A DNA stretch of 64,000 nucleotides from Pseudomonas matsuisoli (lineage in GTDB: Bacteria > Pseudomonadota > Gammaproteobacteria > Pseudomonadales > Pseudomonadaceae). This document shows, piece by piece, positions 25,635-35,722 of the stretch. The position numbers were made by a program, and so were the translations under genes. Positions within the stretch are counted from its first letter, which is position 1; every line of letters begins with the position of its first letter. Under the pieces are notes generated by a model that saw only the letters and a program-made list of their open reading frames with translations, was not told where the DNA came from and ran no database searches. The stretch is taken from contig NZ_BMPO01000007.1 of NCBI RefSeq assembly GCF_014647635.1, forward strand, positions 186,001 through 250,000, read 5' to 3'.

Positions 25635-26302
25635 CAGCCCGCCTCCCCGTCACCGATCAAACGACCACGCTGCAAGGTCAGCATTCTGTGGCGCATGCGC
25701 GCGATCAACGCCAAATCGTGACTCGCGATCAGCACGGTGGTCCCAAGTCGATTGATATCTTCGAACACGCCCATGATCTCAGCCGCGAGGCGGGGGTCGA
25801 GGTTGCCCGTGGGTTCGTCCGCCAGCAGCAACGCAGGCTTGTGCACCACCGCACGGGCGATACCCACGCGCTGCTGCTGGCCCGTGGAGAGATCAGCGGG
25901 AAATTGCAGCGCCTTGTCCTTGAGACTGACCCGCTCCAGGGCAGTCATCACGCGCTGGCCGATGTCTCGCTTGTTTAGGCCAAGGATCTGCAGTGGCAGG
26001 GCGACGTTGTCGAAGACGCTACGATCGAACAGCAACTGGTGGTTCTGAAAAACGACGCCGATCTGGCGACGAAGAAAAGGAATCTGCGCATTGGTGATCG
26101 TGGCCAAGTCCTGCCCGGCCAACAGGAGCTTACCGCCCGTGGGCCGTTCCATCGCCAACAACAGCCGCAACAACGTGCTTTTGCCCGCGCCGGAGTGCCC
26201 GGTGACGAACAGAAATTCGCCCCGCCGAACACGAAAACTCAATTCATGCAGACCCACATGACCGTTGGGATAACGCTTGGCGACCTGGTCGAAACGGATC
26301 AT
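25634..26302 (-). CDS. ftsE: Cell-division ATP-binding protein FtsE
   Basis: 222 residues, complete ABC ATPase: Walker A GHSGAGKSTLLRLL (around 36-49), signature LSTGQQQRVGIARA, Walker B LLLADEPTGNLD and the His switch (IASHDLALI). It partners FtsX at the divisome. Overlaps ftsY's end by four bases and ftsX's start by one, so the three genes are coupled. Confidence 0.97.
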   Translation of the reverse strand: MIRFDQVAKRYPNGHVGLHELSFRVRRGEFLFVTGHSGAGKSTLLRLLLAMERPTGGKLLLAGQDLATITNAQIPFLRRQIGVVFQNHQLLFDRSVFDNVALPLQILGLNKRDIGQRVMTALERVSLKDKALQFPADLSTGQQQRVGIARAVVHKPALLLADEPTGNLDPRLAAEIMGVFEDINRLGTTVLIASHDLALIARMRHRMLTLQRGRLIGDGEAG

Positions 26303-27597
26303 GCAGCCTCTTTATCCGAGAACAACGCCTGAACGAAGGGCTTGGCCTCGAAGGTGCGCAGGTCGTCGATGCCTTCACCGACGCCGATATAGCGAATCGG
26401 CAGATTGAACTGCTTGGCCAGCGCGAAGATCACGCCGCCTTTGGCAGTGCCGTCGAGTTTGGTCAAAGCCAGACCGGACAGACTTACCGCCTGGTTGAAC
26501 TGCTTGGCTTGGTTGATCGCGTTCTGCCCGGTACCGGCGTCCAGCACCAACAACACTTCATGTGGCGCGCTCTCGTCGAGGCGGCCGATGACACGGCGAA
26601 CCTTCTTGAGCTCTTCCATGAGGTTGTCCTTGGTGTGCAAGCGACCGGCGGTGTCCGCGATCAGCACATCGACATTACGCGCCTTGGCGGCTTGCACCGC
26701 ATCAAAGATGACCGAGGCCGAATCCGCGCCAGTGTGCTGAGCGATGACCGCAATCTCATTGCGCTCGCCCCAGACCTGCAACTGCTCGACAGCCGCCGCA
26801 CGAAAGGTATCGCCCGCCGCCAGCATCACCCGCTTGCCTTCGAGCTGAAGCTTCTTCGCGAGCTTGCCGATGGTCGTGGTTTTACCGACGCCATTCACGC
26901 CGACCACCAAAATCACGTAAGGGCGGTGGGCACTGTCGATGACCAGGGGTTGCTCGACCGGCAGCAACAGCGCCGCCAGTTCCTCTTGCAAAGCCCGATA
27001 AAGGGCTGAGCTGCTGGCGAGCTCCTTGCGGGCGACACGGCGTGTCAGGTTTTGCATGATCACGCCCGTTGCCTCAACGCCGACGTCGGCCATCAACAGG
27101 CGGGTCTCCAGTTCTTCGATGAGATCGTCATCGATTTCCTTTTCGCCCATGAAGATGACGGCCATGCCTTCGCCAAGGCTGGCGCTCGTTTTCGCGAGCC
27201 CCTGTCGAAGCCGGGCGAAAAAGCCTTTCTTTTCGGGTTCAGGCGTTGTCTGTGCCACCGGCGCGACCTGCAGGACCGGCGCAGACTGCGCAGCGACTAC
27301 GGGCGCGGCTTGGGCGGGAGGCGGATCGACCGGCTCTTCGCGAGGTGGAACCTCACTTGGCGGCGGCTCATCGATGGGCGCAGGCGGCGGATCGATCAGC
27401 GGCGGCGGATCATTCGCGGGGGGCGGCTCGACCGGAGGCGGCTGCTGCGCATCGATCCTCAGGTTGTCATCCACCGTCCGCGGGGCTTCGGGTTCAGGTG
27501 TCGGAACAGCTTGCGGCTTTTTGCGCAGCCAGCCGAACAACCCTTTCTTTTCCGCCGACTCGAGCGGCGGCTTGTTGTCGTCGTTGGAACCAAACAT
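26299..27597 (-). CDS. ftsY: Signal recognition particle receptor FtsY
   Basis: 432 residues. An N-terminal membrane-association region is followed by a long Pro-rich, acidic linker (about residues 35-110) and the NG GTPase domain: P-loop GVNGVGKTTTIGKLA, DTAGR, and TKLDGTAKGG. It receives ribosome-nascent chain-SRP complexes at the inner membrane. The ATG at 27597 (MFGSNDDNK) is the normal family start; the extended frame to 27726 would reach into the divergent peptidase promoter. First gene of ftsY-ftsE-ftsX-rpoH. Confidence 0.96.
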   Translation of the reverse strand: MFGSNDDNKPPLESAEKKGLFGWLRKKPQAVPTPEPEAPRTVDDNLRIDAQQPPPVEPPPANDPPPLIDPPPAPIDEPPPSEVPPREEPVDPPPAQAAPVVAAQSAPVLQVAPVAQTTPEPEKKGFFARLRQGLAKTSASLGEGMAVIFMGEKEIDDDLIEELETRLLMADVGVEATGVIMQNLTRRVARKELASSSALYRALQEELAALLLPVEQPLVIDSAHRPYVILVVGVNGVGKTTTIGKLAKKLQLEGKRVMLAAGDTFRAAAVEQLQVWGERNEIAVIAQHTGADSASVIFDAVQAAKARNVDVLIADTAGRLHTKDNLMEELKKVRRVIGRLDESAPHEVLLVLDAGTGQNAINQAKQFNQAVSLSGLALTKLDGTAKGGVIFALAKQFNLPIRYIGVGEGIDDLRTFEAKPFVQALFSDKEAA

Positions 27598-27665
27598 AGG
27601 GTCGCGTATCTCAAGAGCGCCACGCCCGTCGCGGTCGACAGACGTGGCCGTCACTAAATTGGATG

Positions 27666-27679
27666 CGTATCCTAGCACC
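27666..27679 (-). promoter_or_regulatory. Probable extended -10 promoter element for ftsY
   Basis: Minus strand reads GGTGCTAGGATACG: TG-C-TAGGAT is an extended -10. The identical 14 bases occur before the UPF0149 gene at 46877-46890. Located 69 bases upstream of the ftsY ATG. Confidence 0.45.
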
Positions 27680-27726
27680 TCAGTGCTCGCCGGCGTTATG
27701 ACCGGCGGACTATCCGAAAGGTCCAA

Positions 27727-29085
27727 ATGCCCATGACTCTTTCCGCTCGCCGCAGCGTCGGCCTGCTATTCGCTTTTTTTCTGGCTCTCCCTCTTCACGC
27801 CGCAGAAACCCAACCGACCCATGAGTTCACGCTCGACAACGGCCTAAAGGTGGTCGTGCGCGAAGATCACCGCGCGCCCATCGCGGTTTCTCAGCTTTGG
27901 TACAAGGTGGGCTCCACCTATGAGGCCCCGGGCAACACGGGCCTTTCGCACGCCCTCGAACACATGATGTTCAAAGGCAGTCGCAAGCTTGGTCCCGGTG
28001 AAGCCTCACGGGTGCTGCGCGAACTCGGTGCCGAAGAAAACGCCTTTACCAGCGACGACTACACGGCCTACTACCAGGTCATCGCCCGTGATCGCCTGCC
28101 CGTCGCGTTCGAACTCGAAGCGGATCGGATGGCGAGCCTGCGCTTGCCCGCCGACGAGTTCGCGCGGGAGATCGAAGTCATCAAGGAGGAACGCCGCCTC
28201 CGCACTGATGATCAGCCCATGTCGCTGGCCTTCGAACGGTTCAAGGCCCTTGCCTACCCTGCCAGCGGCTATCACACACCAACCATCGGCTGGATGGCCG
28301 ACCTTCATCGGATGAGCATCGAGGAGCTACGGGCCTGGTACGAAGCCTGGTATCGCCCGAACAACGCCACGCTGGTGGTGGTCGGGGATGTCACGGTCGA
28401 TGAAATCAAGGGCCTGGCGGAGAAATACTTCGGCCCTATTCCGAATCGTCCAACGCCGGTCATCAAGCGTCCGCTCGAATTGCCCGAACCCGGCGAGCGT
28501 CGCCTGACGCTGCATGTGCGCACCCAATTGCCAGCGCTGCTGATGGGCTTCAACGTCCCAGGCATGGCCACGGCAGAAAACCCAACCGAAGCCCAGGCGC
28601 TGCGTTTGATAGGCGCACTGCTTGACGGTGGCTATAGCGCGCGCCTGGCGTCGCGTCTCGAACGCGGGCAGGAGTTGGTGAGCGGCGCCTCCGCCTGGTA
28701 CAACGCGTTCACCCGAGGAGACAGCCTGTTCATGCTGACCGCGCTCCCCAACCTCCAGGGAGGCCACACCTTGGACGACGTCGAAAAGGCCCTGTGGGAA
28801 CAGCTGGGTGATCTGAAGGGCGCCCCACCCTCGAATGAAGAGCTGGCCCGGGTTCGCGCGCAAGTGGTGTCCGGATTGGTGTACGAGCGCGACTCCATTA
28901 CCAGCCAAGCCACGACGATGGGCCAGCTGGAAACCGTCGGCCTGAGCTGGCGGCTGATGGACGAAGAGCTCAGCGCACTGGAATCGGTCAAGCCTGAAGA
29001 TATTCAAGCCGCCGCCCGTAAATTCTTCACGCCGTCCCGCGTGACCATCGCCCGTGTTTTGCCAGAGGAGACGGCCCATGATTAA
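27727..29085 (+). CDS. Secreted zinc peptidase of the M16 family (active subunit)
   Basis: 452 residues with a signal peptide (cleavage after LPLHAAE, about residue 26). The M16 metal motif HxxEH is intact as H75-ALE-H79, with the distal Glu in EIEVIKEERR; the second M16 half-domain follows (about 180-430). Probably a periplasmic zinc protease. Its stop lies inside the start region of the next M16 gene (eight bases overlap), and that partner lacks the metal motif, so the two probably form one heterodimer, as in mitochondrial processing peptidases. Substrate unknown. Confidence 0.92.
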   Translation: MPMTLSARRSVGLLFAFFLALPLHAAETQPTHEFTLDNGLKVVVREDHRAPIAVSQLWYKVGSTYEAPGNTGLSHALEHMMFKGSRKLGPGEASRVLRELGAEENAFTSDDYTAYYQVIARDRLPVAFELEADRMASLRLPADEFAREIEVIKEERRLRTDDQPMSLAFERFKALAYPASGYHTPTIGWMADLHRMSIEELRAWYEAWYRPNNATLVVVGDVTVDEIKGLAEKYFGPIPNRPTPVIKRPLELPEPGERRLTLHVRTQLPALLMGFNVPGMATAENPTEAQALRLIGALLDGGYSARLASRLERGQELVSGASAWYNAFTRGDSLFMLTALPNLQGGHTLDDVEKALWEQLGDLKGAPPSNEELARVRAQVVSGLVYERDSITSQATTMGQLETVGLSWRLMDEELSALESVKPEDIQAAARKFFTPSRVTIARVLPEETAHD

Positions 29086-30562
29086 TCGTCCCGGCGCGCG
29101 TTATGGCCTGCTCGGCCTCCTAGTGATCGTGCTGCTCGGCATCGTGGCGTTCTTCATGAGCCGTCCCGCGCAAGCGCCTGCCACGCCACCGACGCTCGAG
29201 GAATCCACAAAACTGCAATCATTGACGGAGGTGGAAAGCAAACCGCTTTCCCGCCGCACGCTCGATATTCAATCCTGGCAGACCAAGGGTGGTGCTCGCG
29301 TACTGTTCGTCGAAGCCCACGAGCTTCCCATGTTCGATCTGCGCCTTACGTTCGCCGCCGGCAGCAGCCAGGACGACGGCCATCCCGGGGTCGCCTTGAT
29401 GACCAACGCGATGCTCAACGAAGGTATTCCTGGCAAGGACGTCACCGCAATTGCGGAAGGCTTCGAAGGGCTGGGGGCGGCGTTTGGCAACGGTTCTTAC
29501 CGCGACATGGCCGTGGTATCGCTGCGCAGCCTCAGCGACGAGACACTCAGCGAGCCGTCCTTGGCGTTGTTCGATCAGGTCATTGGTCAGCCGACCTTTC
29601 CTGAAGACTCCCTACAGCGCATCAAGAACCAGATTCTCGCCAGCCTGGAACAGCAAAAGCAGGACCCAGGCAAGCTGGCCAACAACGCACTGTTCCAGCA
29701 TTTGTATGGCGAACATCCCTACGGGCATCCGTCCGACGGCACGCCGGAAAGCATCGCTGCATTGACCGTTGACCAATTGCGGGCTTTTCACACGCGCGCC
29801 TATAGCGCCGGCAACGCGGTCATTGCCTTGGTCGGCGACATGACGCGGGCGCAGGCCGAAGCCATGGCCGAACGCGTCTCCGGCGCGCTGCCCCAAGGGC
29901 CGGCGCTGGCGAGCCTGCCAGAGCCGCAATCGCCTGAAGCCGCGGTTCACCACATCGAATACCCATCCGCACAAACGCACCTGTTGTTTGCGCAACTCGG
30001 GATCGAACGCGGCGACCCGGACCAGGCAGCGCTTACCCTCGGCAACCAGATTCTCGGCGGCGGCGGTTTCGGCGCGCGACTCATGGAGGAGGTTCGAGAA
30101 AAGCGCGGCCTCACCTACGGGGTCTACTCCGGCTTCTCGGGCATGGCGGCGCGCGGCCCATTCACCATCTCCCTGCAAACCCGAGCCGAGCAAAGCCAGG
30201 GCACGCTGGATCTGGTCCGCGACATTGTGCGCACATTCCTCGCCGACGGTCCTACGCAGAAAGAGGTGGATGACGCCAAGCGACAGCTAGTCGGAAGCTT
30301 CCCATTATCCACCGCAAGCAACGCCGACATCGCCGCGCAATTAGGCTCCATCGGTTTCTACGACCTGCCTCTGGATTACCTCGAAGACTTCATGAACCAG
30401 GTGCAGGCGCTGACCGTCGAACAGGTTAAGAGCGCCATGAGCCAGCATCTCGACCCCGACAACTTCGTCGTGGTCACGGCGGGCCCAACCGTCGAGCAGA
30501 AGCCGCTGCCCCCGCCATCGGCAAAGCCTGCGCAGCAGCCCAGTACGGTTCCGGAACATTGA
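29078..30562 (+). CDS. M16-family partner protein without metal motif
   Basis: 494 residues. One N-terminal membrane helix (YGLLGLLVIVLLGIVAFF, about 7-24) and a linker precede two M16 half-domains. Where active members have HxxEH this one has HPGVALMTNAML, so zinc cannot be held; the second-half Arg/Tyr region (REKRGLTYGVYSGF) that binds substrate in the partner is kept. Probably the non-catalytic, membrane-anchored subunit of the pair. C-terminus is Pro/Gln-rich. The start at 29078 overlaps the upstream peptidase stop. Confidence 0.9.
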   Translation: MINRPGARYGLLGLLVIVLLGIVAFFMSRPAQAPATPPTLEESTKLQSLTEVESKPLSRRTLDIQSWQTKGGARVLFVEAHELPMFDLRLTFAAGSSQDDGHPGVALMTNAMLNEGIPGKDVTAIAEGFEGLGAAFGNGSYRDMAVVSLRSLSDETLSEPSLALFDQVIGQPTFPEDSLQRIKNQILASLEQQKQDPGKLANNALFQHLYGEHPYGHPSDGTPESIAALTVDQLRAFHTRAYSAGNAVIALVGDMTRAQAEAMAERVSGALPQGPALASLPEPQSPEAAVHHIEYPSAQTHLLFAQLGIERGDPDQAALTLGNQILGGGGFGARLMEEVREKRGLTYGVYSGFSGMAARGPFTISLQTRAEQSQGTLDLVRDIVRTFLADGPTQKEVDDAKRQLVGSFPLSTASNADIAAQLGSIGFYDLPLDYLEDFMNQVQALTVEQVKSAMSQHLDPDNFVVVTAGPTVEQKPLPPPSAKPAQQPSTVPEH

Positions 30563-30584
30563 GCGTGAACGCGTCATACCTGAT

Positions 30585-30602
30585 CGCCGCGTCGACGCGG
30601 CG
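30585..30602. terminator. 18-bp GC palindrome after the M16 operon
   Basis: CGCCGCGTCGACGCGGCG is a perfect palindrome 22 bases after the M16 stop. It can form a short strong hairpin but no T-run follows, so its role as a terminator is uncertain. Confidence 0.4.
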
Positions 30603-30668
30603 GTCGATTTCGGTCGATCAGCCGGTTCTTAGCCGCACGGTGCGGCATCATCCATGAGGTACGCGACG

Positions 30669-31280
30669 ATGCGCGGCAAAACCGTCAAACCTATTAGTCA
30701 GGCGCGCCCGAAACCTCACGGTGGCGAAGGCTCGCTGAGAATCATCGGCGGCGAGTGGCGTAGCCGCCGTTTCGCCTTCCCGAGCGCACCGGGCTTACGC
30801 CCGACACCGGACCGGGTGCGCGAGACGCTATTCAATTGGCTTCAAGGACAGATCGAAGCGGCGCGCGTCATCGACCCCTTCGTCGGCAGCGGGGCATTGT
30901 TTCTCGAAGCGCTGTCCAGAGGCGCGGGTGAATCGCTGGCGCTGGACTTGAACAGCGAAGCGTTGTCGTCACTGCGTCACCATCTCGACGCGCTGAACTG
31001 TGCTCGCGGGGAGGTCGTCCTAGGCGATGCCATACGCTACCTGGACAAACAGCCTGCCCACCCTTTCGACATTGCCTTCCTCGACCCGCCGTTTCATCAG
31101 AACCTGCTGCTCCAGGCCTGCGAGCGGTTGGAGCGCAACAACTGGTTGGCCGCCCGGGCATGGGTTTACACCGAAAGCGAAGCGTCGCCTTCCGCCCTCG
31201 GACTGCCATCGAATTGGCGACTCCACCGTGAAAAGCAGGCAGGCCAAGTCCACTACGCCCTGTGGGAAAGAACCGCTTAG
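30669..31280 (+). CDS. rsmD: 16S rRNA (guanine966-N2)-methyltransferase
   Basis: 203 residues. The family N-terminus LRIIGGEWRSRRFAFP, the PTPDRVRETLFNWL segment, motif I DPFVGSGALFLEAL and the catalytic LDPPF identify RsmD, which methylates G966 of 16S rRNA using SAM. Two ATGs compete: 30654 and 30669; the latter has TGAGG nine bases upstream and is preferred. A YheT-type hydrolase follows after nine bases. Confidence 0.94.
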   Translation: MRGKTVKPISQARPKPHGGEGSLRIIGGEWRSRRFAFPSAPGLRPTPDRVRETLFNWLQGQIEAARVIDPFVGSGALFLEALSRGAGESLALDLNSEALSSLRHHLDALNCARGEVVLGDAIRYLDKQPAHPFDIAFLDPPFHQNLLLQACERLERNNWLAARAWVYTESEASPSALGLPSNWRLHREKQAGQVHYALWERTA

Positions 31281-31289
31281 CGGACGCCC

Positions 31290-32267
31290 ATGGCGCGACC
31301 CTTCGAACCTGCCTGGTGGCTACCCGGCCCACACGCGCAAACCCTGTGGGCCCCGTTGCTGCGACGCCCACCCGTGCTGGAACGGGTCCGCGAGCGCTTG
31401 TGGCTTCAGGACAGCGACTTCATCGATCTCGATTGGCATGGACCGCACACCGCGGACGCACCCTTGGTACTCGTGCTACACGGGCTGACTGGCAGCTCCT
31501 CGTCGCATTACGTGCTCGGTGTGCAGCGGGCGCTGGCAGATCGAGGCTTAGCCAGCGTTGCACTGAACTGGCGCGGCTGCTCCGGCGAGCCCAATCTGCT
31601 GCCACGCGCATACCATTCCGGCGCCAGTGAAGACCTCGCCGAAGTCATAGGGCACCTGCAGCGCAAGCGACCACTTGCCCCGCTATATGCCGTGGGCTAT
31701 TCGTTAGGCGGCAATGTACTGCTCAAGCATCTGGGCGAAACGGGTACCGCGAGCGGCATACACAAGGCTGTTGCCGTCTCCGTCCCCTTTCGCCTGGATC
31801 AATGCGCCGATCGTATGGGTCTTGGTGCCTCGCGGATGTACCAACGCTATTTCGTGCGCCGCATGATCGCCTACGTACGGGACAAACAGCGTCTGTTCGC
31901 CCACCAGGGCATGGCCGACCGGCTTTCGGCGCTGGAAAAGCTTGGCCCCCTCGATGGCATGCGAACGTTCTGGGATTTCGACGGCCGTATCACGGCGCCG
32001 CTGCACGGCTACGCGGATGCCGACGACTATTACCGACGTGCGTCGAGCGCGTTTTACCTCAAGGCTATCCGCGTACCGACACTGATCATTCAAGCCAAGG
32101 ACGATCCATTCATCTTTTCGGCCTGCATACCAGGCCCTGATGACGTATCCGAAACAACGAAGCTCGAAAGCTGGGATAAAGGCGGACACGTGGGCTTTAT
32201 CGATGGCCCGTTACGGCGGCCAGGCTTCTATCTAGAGCGGCGTATTCCAAGCTGGCTAAAGGGTTAA
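31290..32267 (+). CDS. YheT-family alpha/beta hydrolase
   Basis: 325 residues. The N-terminal PAWWLPGPHAQTLWAPLLRR is the YheT signature. Oxyanion region LHGLTGSSSSHY, nucleophile elbow GYSLGGN, Asp in KDDPF and His in KGGHVGF complete the hydrolase triad. Substrate is unknown; eukaryotic homologues (ABHD1/3 type) act on lipids or esters. Probably cotranscribed with rsmD. Confidence 0.88.
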   Translation: MARPFEPAWWLPGPHAQTLWAPLLRRPPVLERVRERLWLQDSDFIDLDWHGPHTADAPLVLVLHGLTGSSSSHYVLGVQRALADRGLASVALNWRGCSGEPNLLPRAYHSGASEDLAEVIGHLQRKRPLAPLYAVGYSLGGNVLLKHLGETGTASGIHKAVAVSVPFRLDQCADRMGLGASRMYQRYFVRRMIAYVRDKQRLFAHQGMADRLSALEKLGPLDGMRTFWDFDGRITAPLHGYADADDYYRRASSAFYLKAIRVPTLIIQAKDDPFIFSACIPGPDDVSETTKLESWDKGGHVGFIDGPLRRPGFYLERRIPSWLKG

Positions 32268-32287
32268 CACGCGAGAGTAGCCCGCCT

Positions 32288-32375
32288 GTGGGAGCGGGCC
32301 ATGCCCGCGAAGCGGCCTTAAGCCAAGCCCCCCCCTCGCCTGATCACTCCATTCGCGGGCATGGCCCGCTCCCAC
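32288..32375. repeat. Inverted pair of REP repeats
   Basis: GTGGGAGCGGGCCATGCCCG starts at 32288; its inverse ends at 32375 (TTCGCGGGCATGGCCCGCTC from 32352). The 39 bases between contain a run of C. The pair can form one large cruciform or two hairpins and lies 20 bases after the hydrolase stop. Confidence 0.85.
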
Positions 32376-32390
32376 GAAAGAAAACACAAC

Positions 32391-33082
<692 letters not shown>

Positions 33083-33155
33083 AAATCGACCATCCGGCAT
33101 ACTTGACGTGCACCGGCCTTACCGATACGGCACAATTGCGCCCCCGGTTTTCTGA

Positions 33156-33491
<336 letters not shown>

Positions 33492-33586
33492 GCGCAGACC
33501 GTTGGACAGGGTTCGGGAAATGGGCGACTGTCCGCGGACGTGACATCGGGTTAAGGTACGGCGTCCTAACCGCCAAGACCGTCCCG

Positions 33587-35257
33587 ATGCGCCGCTATCG
33601 TCTCGCACCGCTGTTTTTCGTTTTCTTTCTCGCGTTCAACGCACATGCCGAGTCTCCTGATCAAGCCGCCGTCGCCAGTGCGCACCCGGCTGCGACAGAA
33701 GCGGGCTTGGCCATTCTGGCGGAGGGCGGCAACGCGTTCGATGCTGCGGTCGCTGTCAGCGCCGCGCTCGCGGTTGTCGAACCTTACAGTTCCGGCTTGG
33801 GCGGCGGCGGTTTCTTTTTACTGCGACAAGCGGGTGAGCCCGCCACGTATCGTTTCCTCGACGCCCGTGAACGGGCGCCTCTGTCTTCGACAGCGAATCT
33901 CTATCGTCGGCAAGGCAAAGTCGAGCGTGACCTGTCGCTGAATGGCGCCCTGGCGGCCGCCATTCCTGGACTGCCTGCCGCACTGGTGGCCGTGAGCGAG
34001 CGCTATGGCACATTACCGTTGCCGCAAACCCTGGCGCCGGCCATTCGCCTGGCACGCAACGGCTTCGCCGTCGATCGCGTGTATCGAGAACGCGCTCAAT
34101 ACCGACTGGCGGCGTTACGCGATGATCCCGAGAGCGCCCGGCTTTTCCTCCATGACGGCGAGGTCCCTGAAGAAGGCTTCATCGTTCGCCAACCGGATCT
34201 CGCCGATACGCTGGAGGCCATCGCCCAAAGAGGACACGATGGCTTCTATAGCGGCGAACGCGCCGCCCGGATGATCAACGCCGTACGCAACGCCGGCGGC
34301 ATCTGGGAAGCGGAAGACCTCGAACTCTACCGGACCGTTGAACGCGAACCGCTTCGTTATACCTTGGATGAAGAACGGACATTGATCACCGCACCGCCGC
34401 CCTCGGCGGGCGGTATCGCCCTGGCGCAAAGCCTGGGCATGCTGCGACATCTCCCGTGGCAGCACACGAACCGCCTGCAACGTAGCCACTACATCATCGA
34501 GGCCCTGCGCCGCGCCTACCGTGATCGCGGTGTATTGGGCGATCCCGACTTCGTCGAAATCCCCACTGCAGATCTGCTGAGCGAGACCTATCTAGCAAGG
34601 CTCGCTTCGAACATCGACCCCGCCCAAGCGACGCCGAGCAAGGACCTGCCGCCAGCCCCCGGCTGGACCGAAGGTGATCACACCACCCACTTTACGGTCA
34701 TCGATAAACGAGGCCGTGCGGTTGCGGCAACGCTGTCGATCAACCTGCCTTTCGGCGCCGCCTTCACGGCAGCCGGAACCGGCGTGCTGCTGAACAATGA
34801 GATGGATGACTTTGCCGCGGACGTGGAAGGCGCCAATGCCTATGGGTTGAGCGGCAGCCAGGCGAATGCGATCAGTGCCGGGAAACGCCCGCTATCGAGC
34901 ATGAGCCCGACCTTCATTGAAAGCGATGAGGCCTTCGCTTCGTTCGGTACACCGGGCGGATCTCGCATCCCCAGCATGGTCTTGCTCGCGATCATGGAAT
35001 ACCTGCAAGGCCATCCCGTGGAGGCCTGGGTCAGCACCCCTCGCTATCACCACCAATACCTGCCGGACATCGTTGAATACGAGCCTGGCGCATTCAGCCG
35101 CGACGACGAGCGGCAAATGGAAGGCAGGGGATATCAAATGAAAGCGCTAGCACGGCCTTACGGCAATCAGCATGTGCTGCTCTGGGATAAAGAATCGAGC
35201 AAGGTTCAGGCCGCGAGCGACCCACGCGGCGTAGGCGCTGCCCAGGTCAGGGATTAG
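33587..35257 (+). CDS. ggt: Gamma-glutamyltransferase
   Basis: 556 residues. Signal peptide to about residue 21 (AHAES), then the large subunit; autoprocessing before Thr366 in DHTTHFTVID releases the small subunit with the catalytic Thr. GTPGGSRIPSM is the conserved glutamyl-binding segment. The periplasmic enzyme hydrolyses or transfers the gamma-glutamyl group of glutathione. It lies between the ferredoxin and a convergent unknown secreted protein. Confidence 0.95.
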   Translation: MRRYRLAPLFFVFFLAFNAHAESPDQAAVASAHPAATEAGLAILAEGGNAFDAAVAVSAALAVVEPYSSGLGGGGFFLLRQAGEPATYRFLDARERAPLSSTANLYRRQGKVERDLSLNGALAAAIPGLPAALVAVSERYGTLPLPQTLAPAIRLARNGFAVDRVYRERAQYRLAALRDDPESARLFLHDGEVPEEGFIVRQPDLADTLEAIAQRGHDGFYSGERAARMINAVRNAGGIWEAEDLELYRTVEREPLRYTLDEERTLITAPPPSAGGIALAQSLGMLRHLPWQHTNRLQRSHYIIEALRRAYRDRGVLGDPDFVEIPTADLLSETYLARLASNIDPAQATPSKDLPPAPGWTEGDHTTHFTVIDKRGRAVAATLSINLPFGAAFTAAGTGVLLNNEMDDFAADVEGANAYGLSGSQANAISAGKRPLSSMSPTFIESDEAFASFGTPGGSRIPSMVLLAIMEYLQGHPVEAWVSTPRYHHQYLPDIVEYEPGAFSRDDERQMEGRGYQMKALARPYGNQHVLLWDKESSKVQAASDPRGVGAAQVRD

Positions 35258-35283
35258 AGGATGCCGAAGCATCCTCGACGGGA

Positions 35284-35628
35284 TCAATCCTGACGGTTGT
35301 AGCCTGAGCGGGTGCAACCGAGGCAGCGCACGAAGGCTTCTTTACCTGGATCGACGACCAAGGCCTTTCCAGCCCTGCCAATACCGCCACCCGCGGCGGT
35401 GAAAGGCAGCGACACGACGAACACGCCGGCACCGATAACGGTGGCGCCAATCAACAGCGGGCGGGCAATAAGCAAGTCACCGATCATGGCGAACGCTGGC
35501 GGCGCATCCACCGAATACATCGGGTCACCGCTGATGTTTTCCTGAACCGCGTAGTCGGCCTGCGCGGGCATCGACGCAGCGCCCATGAGCAACGCCAGCC
35601 CGGCGACGGTAGTACGAAATGCTTTCAT
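35284..35628 (-). CDS. Unknown exported glycine-rich protein
   Basis: 114 residues, no family recognised with confidence; often named a multidrug transporter in Pseudomonas annotation with no support from the sequence. An N-terminal signal peptide (to about AQADY, residue 25) is followed by a hydrophobic stretch ([19 protein letters not shown], about 59-77), a Gly-rich segment and a C-terminal CLGC. One helix plus a CxxC suggests a membrane-anchored small protein. Convergent with ggt (26 bases between stops). Confidence 0.72.
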   Translation of the reverse strand: MKAFRTTVAGLALLMGAASMPAQADYAVQENISGDPMYSVDAPPAFAMIGDLLIARPLLIGATVIGAGVFVVSLPFTAAGGGIGRAGKALVVDPGKEAFVRCLGCTRSGYNRQD

Positions 35629-35722
35629 GACGGTGATCCCTCAACTCGTTCAACGTGCGGCGACTATAGCAGTCGCCAAGGGAATATTTTTCGCTTCGTC
35701 GCGCGGTCGTGACCGATCATCG

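Noticed and set aside
27026-27736. Ser/Gly-rich 236-codon frame on the plus strand
   Set aside because: Antisense to the Pro-rich linker of ftsY, which explains its composition.
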